Source of the DNA: Polaromonas sp.
GTDB taxonomy: Bacteria; Pseudomonadota; Gammaproteobacteria; Burkholderiales; Burkholderiaceae_C
DNA: 64,000 bases
Assembly (NCBI GenBank): GCA_013298945.1
Contig: JAAFJR010000005.1
Span: forward strand, 124,001-188,000
Direction of reading: 5' to 3'
A program made the translations under genes and the position numbers. Under the pieces are notes generated by a model. The model did no database searches. It was not told the origin of the DNA and saw nothing but the letters and a program-made list of their open reading frames with translations. Shown here one piece after another: positions 35,208 through 43,398 of this stretch; position 1 is the first letter of the stretch, and each line of letters opens with the position of its first letter.

Positions 35208-36017
35208 ATGACATCTTTTAAAAGAACTTTCCTAAAAAACACCCTAGCTTTGACCGCTGTGACTTTGTCCTCCGTACTAGGAATGGGCGTTGCTAGCGCA
35301 CAAAGTGCTTTGGATGATGTGATGAAGGCCAAGGAAATCAAAATTGGTATTCCGACAGACTTCCCCCCTTACGGCTTTGTGGGTACAGACCTCAAACCAC
35401 AAGGTTTGGATATTGATATGGGCTTGTATATTGGTCAAAAACTGGGCGTGAAGGTGGAACTGGTACCCGTGAGCAGTGCCAACCGGATCGCCTATCTGCA
35501 AACTAAAAAGGCTGATCTGGTTATTTCTACCCTTGGTAAAAACCCAGAACGTGAACGTGTGATCGACTTCACCGCCGCATATTCACCGTTTTTCCAAGCT
35601 GTGTTTGCGGCTAAATCGCTCAGCATCAAAAGTTTTGCCGATTTGGCAGGCAAAAGCGTTGGCGTGACACGCGGCGCGATTGAAGACCAAGAGTTGACTA
35701 AATTGGCGCCTGGCAGTGCAGATGTGAAGCGTTATGAGGACAACAACGCCACGGTGTCCTCTTTTGTAGCGGGTCAAGTGCAAGCCATTGCCACAGGTGC
35801 ATCGGTCGCCGGCAACATGATGGCCAAAAATCCACAACTGGCGACAGAGTACAAGCTGCTCTTGAAAGATTCCCCCAACTTCATCGGCGTAGGCAAGGGT
35901 GAAGACAAGCTGCGTCTGAAGGTCAACGAGATCATCGCTGAAGCGAAAAAATCAGGTGATCTCGACAAAATGGCCAACAAATGGTTGGGTCGTCCAGCAG
36001 GCGACCTGCCGCAGTAA
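35208..36017 (+). CDS. Polar amino-acid-type ABC transporter substrate-binding protein
   Basis: Start at the ATG at 35208, preceded by CAGGAG; an earlier in-frame TTG (35163) lies upstream of the Shine-Dalgarno sequence. 269 residues with a signal peptide (MTSFKRTFLKNTLALTAV...VASA). Family 3 solute-binding protein: IKIGIPTDFPPYGFVGTDLKPQGLDIDMG and the specificity segment YLQTKKADLVISTLGKNPERERVIDFTAAY. The Arg/Asp residues that grip an alpha-amino acid seem present (NPERER, DVKRYEDNN). A probable link to ureide uptake is discussed in the findings. Confidence 0.92.
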   Translation: MTSFKRTFLKNTLALTAVTLSSVLGMGVASAQSALDDVMKAKEIKIGIPTDFPPYGFVGTDLKPQGLDIDMGLYIGQKLGVKVELVPVSSANRIAYLQTKKADLVISTLGKNPERERVIDFTAAYSPFFQAVFAAKSLSIKSFADLAGKSVGVTRGAIEDQELTKLAPGSADVKRYEDNNATVSSFVAGQVQAIATGASVAGNMMAKNPQLATEYKLLLKDSPNFIGVGKGEDKLRLKVNEIIAEAKKSGDLDKMANKWLGRPAGDLPQ

Positions 36018-36023
36018 GCTGAT

Positions 36024-36079
36024 CTAAGCCCCTAAGCCCCTAAGCCCCTAAGCCCCTAAGCCCCTAAGCCCCTAAGCCC
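36024..36079. repeat. Short tandem repeat, 7 x CTAAGCCC
   Basis: Seven perfect 8-base units of CTAAGCCC, beginning 6 bases after the binding-protein stop and ending 19 bases before the permease ATG. Intergenic, so a change of copy number alters spacing and not reading frame. Confidence 0.95.
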
Positions 36080-36098
36080 AAATTTTGGACTGATTGAC

Positions 36099-36761
36099 AT
36101 GCGGATCTATCTGGATTTTCTGGCCATTTTGAGCCAATGGCCGCTCTTGCTGAAAGGCGTGGCTTGGACGTTGGCCTTGACCACCATTTCCGCCACCATT
36201 GGCGTGGTGGTAGGTGTGGCGTGCGCCTGGTCTCGTGCCAACGGTCCGACCTGGTTGAAATGGGTGGCGGGCACGTATGTGGAACTGATCCGCAACACGC
36301 CGTTCATCGTGCAGTTGTTCTTCATCTACTTTGGGTTGCCGGCTGCTGGCGTCAAGTTGTCGGCAGAAACGGCCTCTGTCATCGCCATGGTGGTGAATCT
36401 GGGCGCTTACGCGACCGAGATTATCCGCGCAGGCATTGAAGCCACCCCCAAAGGGCAGATCGAGGCGGCCATGAGTTTGGCGTTAAATCGTATGCAAACC
36501 TTTACCCGTGTGGTGCTACCTCCGGCGCTTAAAAAGGTTTGGCCAGCGCTGGTGAGTCAAATCATCATCGTCATGTTGGGTTCGGCCGTGTGTGGGCAAA
36601 TCTCCACAGAGGAGCTCAGTTATGCCGCCAACTTGATTCAAAGCCGCAATTTCCGCGCGTTCGAGGCCTTCATCGTTGCCACGTTGATTTATTTGGTTTT
36701 GTCGATGGCGGTACGCAAGTTGCTCAATTGGCTAGGCCCTCGATTCTTATGGGGGCGCTAA
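36099..36761 (+). CDS. Polar amino-acid ABC transporter permease 1
   Basis: 220 residues, about five membrane segments. Typical HisM/GlnP-type motifs: TYVELIRNTPFIVQLFFIYFGLP and the EAA region GIEATPKGQIEAAMSLALNRMQTFTRVVLPPALKK. It pairs with the second permease 12 bases downstream. Its mRNA leader consists of the 8-base tandem array. Confidence 0.93.
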   Translation: MRIYLDFLAILSQWPLLLKGVAWTLALTTISATIGVVVGVACAWSRANGPTWLKWVAGTYVELIRNTPFIVQLFFIYFGLPAAGVKLSAETASVIAMVVNLGAYATEIIRAGIEATPKGQIEAAMSLALNRMQTFTRVVLPPALKKVWPALVSQIIIVMLGSAVCGQISTEELSYAANLIQSRNFRAFEAFIVATLIYLVLSMAVRKLLNWLGPRFLWGR

Positions 36762-36773
36762 CAGCGACAGCAT

Positions 36774-37421
36774 ATGGTTGATTTTTCAATATGGGATATT
36801 TTCCGTAATCTGTTGCTGGCGGGTCGCTGGACCGTTGCGCTGTCTTTGATCGCTTTTATCGGCGGTGGACTGGTGGGCTTGGCTTTGCTGGTGCTGCGCC
36901 TGACCAAGTTGCCAATGGCCGATAAATTGGTGGGTGGCTACGTGCAATTGTTTCAAGGCACACCTTTGCTGATGCAGCTGTTTTTGTCGTATTTTGGCAT
37001 TGCCCTGTTTGGCATCAACACCTCGGCATGGGTGGCCGCTGCCGTGGCGTTGACACTGTACACCAGCGCCTTTTTGACTGAAATTTGGCGTGGCTGCGTC
37101 AACGCCATCCCCAAAGGGCAGTGGGAGGCTGCTGAAAGTTTGGCGCTTAATTTTGGTGAACAATTGCGTTATGTGGTGTTGCCGCAGGCCGTCAAAATTG
37201 CCGTTCCTCCGACGGTCGGGTTTTTGGTGCAGGTTATCAAAGGCACGGCATTGGCATCGGTGATTGGTTTTGTGGAGTTGACCAAGGCCGGCACCATGAT
37301 CACCAATGCCACTTTCAAACCTTTCTTGGTCTACAGCTGTTTGGCGCTCATGTATTTTGCGCTATGTTTTCCTGTGTCGCTGTTGGCGCGCAGACTTGAG
37401 AGGAAGTTAAATCATGGCTAA
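36774..37421 (+). CDS. Polar amino-acid ABC transporter permease 2
   Basis: 215 residues, about five membrane segments; [25 protein letters not shown] and the EAA loop [34 protein letters not shown]. The last eight bases overlap the ATPase start, showing translational coupling. Confidence 0.93.
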   Translation: MVDFSIWDIFRNLLLAGRWTVALSLIAFIGGGLVGLALLVLRLTKLPMADKLVGGYVQLFQGTPLLMQLFLSYFGIALFGINTSAWVAAAVALTLYTSAFLTEIWRGCVNAIPKGQWEAAESLALNFGEQLRYVVLPQAVKIAVPPTVGFLVQVIKGTALASVIGFVELTKAGTMITNATFKPFLVYSCLALMYFALCFPVSLLARRLERKLNHG

Positions 37422-38154
37422 AAATCTAATAGAAATCAGTCAACTGCGTAAAAGCTTTGGCACCAACGAGGTGCTCAAAGGCATTGACTTGCAGGTGCAG
37501 GCAGGCGAGGTGATCGCCATCATCGGCAAGAGCGGCTCGGGTAAAAGCACGCTCTTGCGCTGCATCAACGGCTTGGAGGTGTTTCAAAGCGGTCATCTCA
37601 CAGTAGATGGCAAGCCTTTGTTGCATGAAAACGCCCAAGCCATGCGTGAATTGCGCCAGCGAGTGGGTATGATTTTTCAGGGTTTTAACCTGTTCCCCCA
37701 TCTCACTGTGGGTAAAAACGTCATGCTGGCCCCCAAGTTGGTGAAACAAACCGATACTGCAGCGGGCGAGTCACAAGCGCGCAAGCTGCTGGAGCGTGTG
37801 GGTTTGGCAGAGAAATACGACGCTTATCCCGACCAGCTTTCAGGCGGACAGCAACAACGTGTCGCTATTGCGCGTGCTTTGGCCATGGAGCCAGGCGTGC
37901 TGCTGTGTGATGAGATCACCTCCGCACTTGACCCCGAACTGGTGGGTGAGGTGCTGCGTGTGGTGGAGAGTTTGGCCGACGAAGGCATGACCCTGCTTAT
38001 GGTGACCCACGAGATGGGTTTTGCCCGTAAAGTGAGTGACCGTGTTATCTTCATGCACCAAGGCTGTGTGCATGAGATGGGGCCGCCGCAAGAGCTGTTC
38101 GTCAATCCTAAAACGCCAGAATTGCAGCAATTTCTGGCGACTTTGAATGATTAA
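37414..38154 (+). CDS. Polar amino-acid ABC transporter ATP-binding protein
   Basis: 246 residues, a GlnQ/HisP-type ATPase. Walker [10 protein letters not shown] near 36-44, signature [15 protein letters not shown], Walker [16 protein letters not shown] (the more usual DEPTSALD has Ile in place of Pro here), and H-loop [15 protein letters not shown]. It overlaps the upstream permease gene. Its stop lies 12 bases from the convergent M20 peptidase gene. Confidence 0.95.
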   Translation: MAKNLIEISQLRKSFGTNEVLKGIDLQVQAGEVIAIIGKSGSGKSTLLRCINGLEVFQSGHLTVDGKPLLHENAQAMRELRQRVGMIFQGFNLFPHLTVGKNVMLAPKLVKQTDTAAGESQARKLLERVGLAEKYDAYPDQLSGGQQQRVAIARALAMEPGVLLCDEITSALDPELVGEVLRVVESLADEGMTLLMVTHEMGFARKVSDRVIFMHQGCVHEMGPPQELFVNPKTPELQQFLATLND

Positions 38155-38166
38155 AGCGCAGTCGAT

Positions 38167-39402
38167 CTAATTTAACAAATCACTCAAGCTACGTGCAATC
38201 ACTTTGGTAGCTCGGCGCAGATCTTCCAGAACCAAGTTCTCATCAGCACGCTTGGCGTTGGACTCCAACACCGTACGTGGACCAGCACCGTAAATCACAC
38301 CTGGAATGCCTGCTTCGCAAAATAAACGCACATCGGTGTACAACGGGGTACCAAGCGCTGGAATGAGCTCACCAAACACAGTTTGACCATGTTTTTGAAT
38401 GGCATCCACCAAAGGTTTGTTACCAGCCAGTGGTCGCATCGCATTGGCCAAGAGCATGCGTTTGATATCTACGCTGACGCCTGGGGTTTTGGCTGCAGTG
38501 TCTGTGATAATTTTTCGCAACGTGGCTTCTACTTCTGTTGGATTTTCTTCAGGAATCATCCGGCGGTCTAGCTTGAATGTCACTCGTCCGGGTACGACGT
38601 TGGTGTTCGTGCCTCCTTCAATCAAACCCACATTGAGATACGGGTGCGAGATGCCTTCAACGTTTGAAGTTATTTTCTTGTACAAAGCATTTTGTTCATA
38701 CAAAGCGCTCAAGATGCGAACAGCTGCCTGCATGGCATCGACGCCAGAATCAGGAATCGCTGCATGTGCCATCTTGCCATGAACAGTCACTTCCATCTGC
38801 AAACAACCGTTGTGCGCGGTGATGACTTGGTAGCTGAAGCCAGCGGCAATCATCAAATCAGGGTGGATGATTTTGTGCTTGAGCAACCATGCCGGGCCGA
38901 CTTCTCCGCCAAATTCTTCGTCGTAGGTGAACAATAACTCAACGCTGCCTGCTGTTGGCTTAGCAACAGCTTCTAGCGCTCGAACAGCAAACGCGTAAGT
39001 AGAAAAATCACACTTACTGACAGCTGCTGCACGACCATAAATCTTTCCGTTTTCAATCTCACCTCCGTAGGGGTCATGCGTCCAGCCTTCGCCAGGGGGG
39101 ACCACATCTCCGTGTGCGTTCAGTAGTACCGTTTTTCCTACGCCGTATTTGCGTCGTACCACCAAATTGGTGATGGACTGCAAACCTGCAGCTTTGACTT
39201 CATCCTCTTGCACTTCGTGCTTTTCTGAATCAAAGCCAAACTGCGATAACAACTCAGCGGCACGCAACGCGTGCGGCGTGTTGTTGCCGGGTGGCGTATC
39301 GGTGGGGACTTGTATCAGAGCTTGCAAGAACCGCACTTGCTCTTCAAAGTGCGCATCAATCCATGTATCGATTTGGGTATAGGTTTCGGAGTTAGTCATC
39401 AT
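38167..39402 (-). CDS. M20-family metallopeptidase / deacylase
   Basis: 411 residues. Zinc motifs: LLNAHGDVVPPGEGWTHDPYGG, FTYDEEFGGEVGPAW and the dimerisation-domain residues HGKMAHAAIPDSGVDAM. The layout matches ArgE/DapE-like enzymes, but it is encoded after uraD-allC in the ureide operon. It could hydrolyse an amide or ureido bond of a purine-derived intermediate such as ureidoglycolate or an N-carbamoyl compound; this is inference from position. The annotation as acetylornithine deacetylase would be premature. Confidence 0.82.
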   Translation of the reverse strand: MMTNSETYTQIDTWIDAHFEEQVRFLQALIQVPTDTPPGNNTPHALRAAELLSQFGFDSEKHEVQEDEVKAAGLQSITNLVVRRKYGVGKTVLLNAHGDVVPPGEGWTHDPYGGEIENGKIYGRAAAVSKCDFSTYAFAVRALEAVAKPTAGSVELLFTYDEEFGGEVGPAWLLKHKIIHPDLMIAAGFSYQVITAHNGCLQMEVTVHGKMAHAAIPDSGVDAMQAAVRILSALYEQNALYKKITSNVEGISHPYLNVGLIEGGTNTNVVPGRVTFKLDRRMIPEENPTEVEATLRKIITDTAAKTPGVSVDIKRMLLANAMRPLAGNKPLVDAIQKHGQTVFGELIPALGTPLYTDVRLFCEAGIPGVIYGAGPRTVLESNAKRADENLVLEDLRRATKVIARSLSDLLN

Positions 39403-39417
39403 ATTAATCGTTCGAAA

Positions 39418-41205
39418 TTAAAATTCTTTTGCCAAGTTATCAAGTAAAGCACTGAAAGCCTCTACCGACAATTGCATATCGTCGTTGGTGCTTGATTCCA
39501 GTGGGTTGTGGCTGATACCTGAGTTTTCTCCGCGCACAAACAGCATGGCTTGTGGCATCAATTCGTGAAGTTTCATCGCATCGTGTCCGGCTCCGCTGGG
39601 CATTCGGTGCAAAGGCAAGCCCAGACTTTCTACCGCGCGCTCCCATCGCTGTTGCCAAGCGGGCGCACTGGGCGCCGCCGCAGCACGCATGGTTTCTTCC
39701 AATGTGTAGCGCACTTGGCGACGTTCGCAAATGGCTTTGAACTGGGTCAAGATGTCGTTGACCATGGCGTCGCGTTGTGCATTGGTCGGTGCACGCATAT
39801 CAAGCGTGAATTGACAGCGCCCGGGGACAACATTGGTTGAACCATTCGGCACCAGAAGCTGCCCAACGGTGGCAACCGAGTCACCGTCTTGCGCCGCTCG
39901 CTGCTCAGCAAACAAGACTAGTTCGGCAACGGCCGTCGCTGCATCAGCGCGCCTGTTCATAGGTGTTGTACCAGCATGGCAGGCCGTGCCTACCACCTCG
40001 CAGGTGTAGCGCACACTACCGTTGATGGAGGTGACGATACCTAGGGGAATGTTGAGCTCGTTAAGCACGGGCCCTTGCTCAATATGAACTTCAACAAAGC
40101 CTAAGTAGTCATCAGCCTGTCGTTTGATTTTGGGAATGTCATCCGCACACAAACCCGCATGCTGCATGGCTTGCTGCATGGTGATGCCGTCAGCATCTTG
40201 CTGGTTTAACCAAGTTGGGTCAAATTGACCGATCAACGCGCCAGAGCCTAAAAACGTAGCTTTGTATCGTTGACCTTCCTCTTCGGCAAAACCTACCACT
40301 TCGATGTGAAAAGGTAATCGTTTGTTTTGTCGTTTCAACTCACGCACGCAAGCCATAGGTACAAAAATACCGAGGCGACCATCGTACTTGCCTCCATTGC
40401 GTACAGTGTCGTAATGGCTACCGGTAAGCAATGTTTTTGCTATGCTGTTTATTGAGAGGTTGTTAGCGTGGTACCGCCCCACCACATTTCCCACAGCGTC
40501 GATGCTGACTTCGTCAAACCCGCAATCATGCATCCAGTGCGAAATACGCTGGGCACAAGCACGGTGAGCGTAAGTTAAGTAGGTTACCGTCAACTGCCCT
40601 AATTCCGCATACCCAGCGTCAGTATGCGTGCTTAGCTTTTCTTGCCAGTCCCAAACGTCGTTGCCTAAGGTAGGTGCGACACCGAATTTGTCGTTCAAAC
40701 GGATTTCAGCAATCCGGTGAATCTGACGCAAACACTCCTGTAGCTCAAACTGCGGGTGGTTATTCAGGCGGCGCTCGAAGGTTTGCAGGATGACAGATTT
40801 GGACAAACCCATTCCCCGTGCGCCACGCACTGCCAAAATGAACGGAAAACCAAACTTGGCTTGATATTCTGCATTCAGCGCAGCAATTTGGGTTAGCTCT
40901 TCAGGTGTGCATTGCGTTAACCCAGCTTTTGACTGCTCGTTGGTCGATTCCGCCGTGAGCGTTTGACTTAGCATGGCTTTACCCGCTAGCTCAGGGTGTG
41001 CGCGTATCAAACCTTTTTGAGCGTCTATGCCAGCAGCTTCAAGCACTTGTATCAAGCAGTATTTCAGATGTGCCAGTGAGCGAAATGGGCGTTGCACTAA
41101 CGCTTTCTCGCCGATCCAGGGCGAGTGTTCGTAAACGCCGTCTAGGATTTGCGTAGCTTCAGCAATTGATGCGCTGTTGAGGATTTGTAAAGTTATTGTC
41201 GTCAT
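39418..41205 (-). CDS. Fused OHCU decarboxylase (UraD) - allantoate amidohydrolase (AllC)
   Basis: 595 residues joining two enzymes. Residues ~1-170 are UraD: RAHPELAGKAM, the ESTNEQSKAGL motif and KFGFPFILAVRGA. Residues ~190-595 are an AllC/HyuC-type M20 amidohydrolase: GSHYDTVRNGGKYDGRLG, FAEEEGQRYKATFLGS, EVHIEQGPVL and GTACHAGTTPMNRR. UraD makes S-allantoin from OHCU; AllC hydrolyses allantoate. Allantoinase, which acts between these two steps, is encoded just upstream. Confidence 0.92.
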   Translation of the reverse strand: MTTITLQILNSASIAEATQILDGVYEHSPWIGEKALVQRPFRSLAHLKYCLIQVLEAAGIDAQKGLIRAHPELAGKAMLSQTLTAESTNEQSKAGLTQCTPEELTQIAALNAEYQAKFGFPFILAVRGARGMGLSKSVILQTFERRLNNHPQFELQECLRQIHRIAEIRLNDKFGVAPTLGNDVWDWQEKLSTHTDAGYAELGQLTVTYLTYAHRACAQRISHWMHDCGFDEVSIDAVGNVVGRYHANNLSINSIAKTLLTGSHYDTVRNGGKYDGRLGIFVPMACVRELKRQNKRLPFHIEVVGFAEEEGQRYKATFLGSGALIGQFDPTWLNQQDADGITMQQAMQHAGLCADDIPKIKRQADDYLGFVEVHIEQGPVLNELNIPLGIVTSINGSVRYTCEVVGTACHAGTTPMNRRADAATAVAELVLFAEQRAAQDGDSVATVGQLLVPNGSTNVVPGRCQFTLDMRAPTNAQRDAMVNDILTQFKAICERRQVRYTLEETMRAAAAPSAPAWQQRWERAVESLGLPLHRMPSGAGHDAMKLHELMPQAMLFVRGENSGISHNPLESSTNDDMQLSVEAFSALLDNLAKEF

Positions 41206-41224
41206 TTGTTTTGCTTATAAAGCT

Positions 41225-42175
41225 TCATACAGCTTGATAAGGATGTGTTTGTTTCCAATGCCTTGCAATATCCAAACGTCGGCAAATCCAAACATGGTTG
41301 TGCGCTTGCACATAGTCCAAGAACTTTTGTAAAGATTTCATGCGCCCCGGTCGTCCCAGCAGGCGGCAATGCATGCCTATGCTCATCATTTTGGGCGCGT
41401 TCAAACCTTGCGGGTCGCCTTCGGCGTACAGCACGTCAAAACTGTCTTTTAGGTAAGTGAAAAAGTCATCGCCCTGCGCAAAACCCTGTGCCGAAGCAAA
41501 ACGCATGTCGTTGGTGTCCAGCGTGTAGGGCACGATGAGTTGTGGCACCACTTGGCCATCGGTTTTCTGCACCTGCATCCAAAAGGGCAGGTCGTCGCCA
41601 TAGTAGTCACTGTCGTATTCAAAGCCACCGTAGTCGGCTACCAAACGGCGTGTGTTTGGGCTGTCGCGGCCGGTGTACCAACCCAGCGGACGCTCGCCAG
41701 TCAACTGGCTGATGATGTCCATACCTATGTGCATGTGCTCGCGCTCAATGGTTTCATCGACGTTTTGGTAGCTGATCCAGCGCCAACCGTGGCAAGCGAT
41801 TTCATGCCCCAGTTCCTTGAAAGCGGCGGTCAATTCGGGGTGACGTTGTAACGCCATGCTGACACCAAAAACAGTTAAGGGCAAGCTACGCGCTTCAAAC
41901 TCGCGCAAAAGGCGCCACACGCCTGCACGTGAGCCGTATTCATAAATGCTCTCCATGCTTTGATGGCGCGCGGTGAAGGCGCTGGCATTGAACATTTCTG
42001 ACAAGAATTGTTCAGAAGCATCATCCCCATGCAAAACAGAGTTTTCGCCGCCTTCTTCGTAATTGAGGACGAATTGCAACGCGATACGCGAAGCATTCGG
42101 CCAAGCTGCATGCGGTACGTTGTTACCGTATCCAATTAAATCACGTGGGTAGGGTTGTGTGCTGTCGTAGGTCAT
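41225..42175 (-). CDS. puuE: Allantoinase, polysaccharide-deacetylase type
   Basis: 316 residues, the usual PuuE length. NodB-like fold: RIALQFVLNYEEGGENSVLHGD, LGHEIACHGWRWISYQNVDE and GRDSPNTRRLVADYGGFEYDSDYYGDD. This class is cofactor-independent and unrelated to the metal-dependent AllB. It opens the ring of allantoin to allantoate. Nine bases separate its start from the GntR regulator stop, and its product is the substrate of the AllC half encoded next. Confidence 0.94.
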   Translation of the reverse strand: MTYDSTQPYPRDLIGYGNNVPHAAWPNASRIALQFVLNYEEGGENSVLHGDDASEQFLSEMFNASAFTARHQSMESIYEYGSRAGVWRLLREFEARSLPLTVFGVSMALQRHPELTAAFKELGHEIACHGWRWISYQNVDETIEREHMHIGMDIISQLTGERPLGWYTGRDSPNTRRLVADYGGFEYDSDYYGDDLPFWMQVQKTDGQVVPQLIVPYTLDTNDMRFASAQGFAQGDDFFTYLKDSFDVLYAEGDPQGLNAPKMMSIGMHCRLLGRPGRMKSLQKFLDYVQAHNHVWICRRLDIARHWKQTHPYQAV

Positions 42176-42184
42176 GTGAGCACC

Positions 42185-42874
42185 TCAGTCCTTCAAGTCC
42201 AATCCAGCCAAAACGCTTTGCAGATGTGCCTGCATGAGTTGTTTGGCTAAATCCACGTTTTGGTCGTCAATGGCCTGCAGGATATCGACATGCTCGTTGT
42301 GAGAATGTCCAGCCGCATGCTCAGACTGGTACAGCAGTGTGATTAGTGAGCAGCGCGAGATCAAATCCTGTAGTGACTGCGCTAGTACCTCATTGTCCAG
42401 CAGCTCAGCCATCAAGACGTGATAATCACCCAAGAGTTCAGTCCGATTCGCTGCATCCGTGCCATGCACAGCGGCTGCTTCAACTTTGATGTGCGCACGC
42501 AGCACCTTGATTTTTTGTGGCGTAATTCCAGCGATCAATGATTCCAGCATCGCTGACTCCAAAATCATGCGTACCGCAAAAACCTCGCGTGCCTCTTTGC
42601 TGGAAGGGGCTGCCACAAACGCGCCACGTGCTTGCTCAATTCGTATCAGATGTTTTTGAGACAGTTGGTAAAGCGCTTGACGCACCAAGGTGCGAGAAAC
42701 ACCAAATTGATCTGCAATCTGCTGCTCTTTAAGCTTTTCACCCGGTTCTAAGCGATGTTCAATGATGGCCTTGGTCAAGGCTTGAACAATCTGCTCAGTG
42801 CTAGACACGCCCTTGTCCGAAATCGATGCATTTGTTGATTCGCGAGGAAAGATTAGCAATTTAGCAGAAGTCAT
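42185..42874 (-). CDS. GntR/FCD-family regulator of ureide/purine catabolism
   Basis: I choose the ATG at 42874 (MTSAKLLIFPRESTNASISD); a longer frame from 42931 would read through a probable operator. 229 residues. Winged helix: KAIIEHRLEPGEKLKEQQIADQFGVSRTLVRQALYQLSQKHLI; the remainder is an FCD-like effector domain. It heads a minus-strand operon of puuE, uraD-allC and the M20 gene, and is divergent from hiuH. TGTATACA sites at its own promoter and at two neighbouring promoters are likely binding sites. Its ligand is unknown. Confidence 0.88.
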   Translation of the reverse strand: MTSAKLLIFPRESTNASISDKGVSSTEQIVQALTKAIIEHRLEPGEKLKEQQIADQFGVSRTLVRQALYQLSQKHLIRIEQARGAFVAAPSSKEAREVFAVRMILESAMLESLIAGITPQKIKVLRAHIKVEAAAVHGTDAANRTELLGDYHVLMAELLDNEVLAQSLQDLISRCSLITLLYQSEHAAGHSHNEHVDILQAIDDQNVDLAKQLMQAHLQSVLAGLDLKD

Positions 42875-42882
42875 GGCAAAAT

Positions 42883-42890
42883 TGTATACA
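42883..42890. promoter_or_regulatory. TGTATACA operator candidate in the gntR-hiuH divergent promoter
   Basis: Context ATTGTATACACTT. Lies between gntR (start 42874) and hiuH (start 42916), placed to control both. Confidence 0.6.
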
Positions 42891-42915
42891 CTTTTTGATA
42901 ATTTAGGGAAAATAA

Positions 42916-43275
42916 ATGGGACTTTCCACACACGTACTCGACACCATGCATGGTTGCCCAGCAGCAGGTATGTCAGTCAAACTGTACCAAACGACGCAAG
43001 ATGGTGCGAGCGCTACCTTAGTCAAAGCCATGATTTTGAATGCAGATGGACGTAATCCTGACGGTTTGTTGTTTGACCACCAGAGCTTAAAAGTAGGCAC
43101 ATATAGATTGGTTTTTGACGTGGCCACATATTTCAATTCGCTTGGCGTATCCTTGCCTAAGCCAAATTTTTTGAACTTAGTGAGTCTAGATTTTGGCATT
43201 GCGCATGCAGATGAGCATTATCACGTACCACTGTTGGTGAGCCCTTGGAGTTACTCAACTTATCGAGGTTCATAA
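42916..43275 (+). CDS. hiuH: 5-Hydroxyisourate hydrolase (transthyretin-like)
   Basis: 119 residues. Opening LSTHVLDTMHGCPAAGMSVKLY contains the catalytic His, and the diagnostic C-terminal motif YRGS is the last four residues. HiuH hydrolyses 5-hydroxyisourate, the product of PuuD, to OHCU, the UraD substrate. A degenerate copy of the dispersed element and a strong terminator follow. Confidence 0.96.
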   Translation: MGLSTHVLDTMHGCPAAGMSVKLYQTTQDGASATLVKAMILNADGRNPDGLLFDHQSLKVGTYRLVFDVATYFNSLGVSLPKPNFLNLVSLDFGIAHADEHYHVPLLVSPWSYSTYRGS

Positions 43276-43290
43276 ATCATGATTATCAAT

Positions 43291-43334
43291 TTAGCCATCG
43301 TATTTGTTTAATAATTAGCTATATAAATAATAGC
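43291..43334 (+). repeat. Dispersed element, copy 10 (degenerate)
   Basis: TTAGCCATCGTATTTGTTTA, then TAGCTATATAAATAATAGC; the hairpin end is intact but the central block has diverged. Confidence 0.65.
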
Positions 43335-43345
43335 ATAAAATATTT

Positions 43346-43381
43346 AAAATGCCGTCAACTTCTAAAAGTTGACGGCATTTT
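43346..43381. terminator. Bidirectional intrinsic terminator
   Basis: Perfect 16-base stem (AAAATGCCGTCAACTT and its complement) with a CTAA loop, A-tract on one side and T-tract on the other. It lies between the convergent hiuH and nucleobase-permease genes and can end both transcripts. Confidence 0.92.
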
Positions 43382-43398
43382 TTGTTGCAAACTAATGC

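Noticed and set aside
36024-36079. CRISPR-like array
   Set aside because: The units are 8 bases with no spacers; it is a simple tandem repeat.
38167-39402. Acetylornithine deacetylase ArgE
   Set aside because: Only the general M20 family is supported; the operon context is ureide degradation, and argF/argD are 15 kb away.
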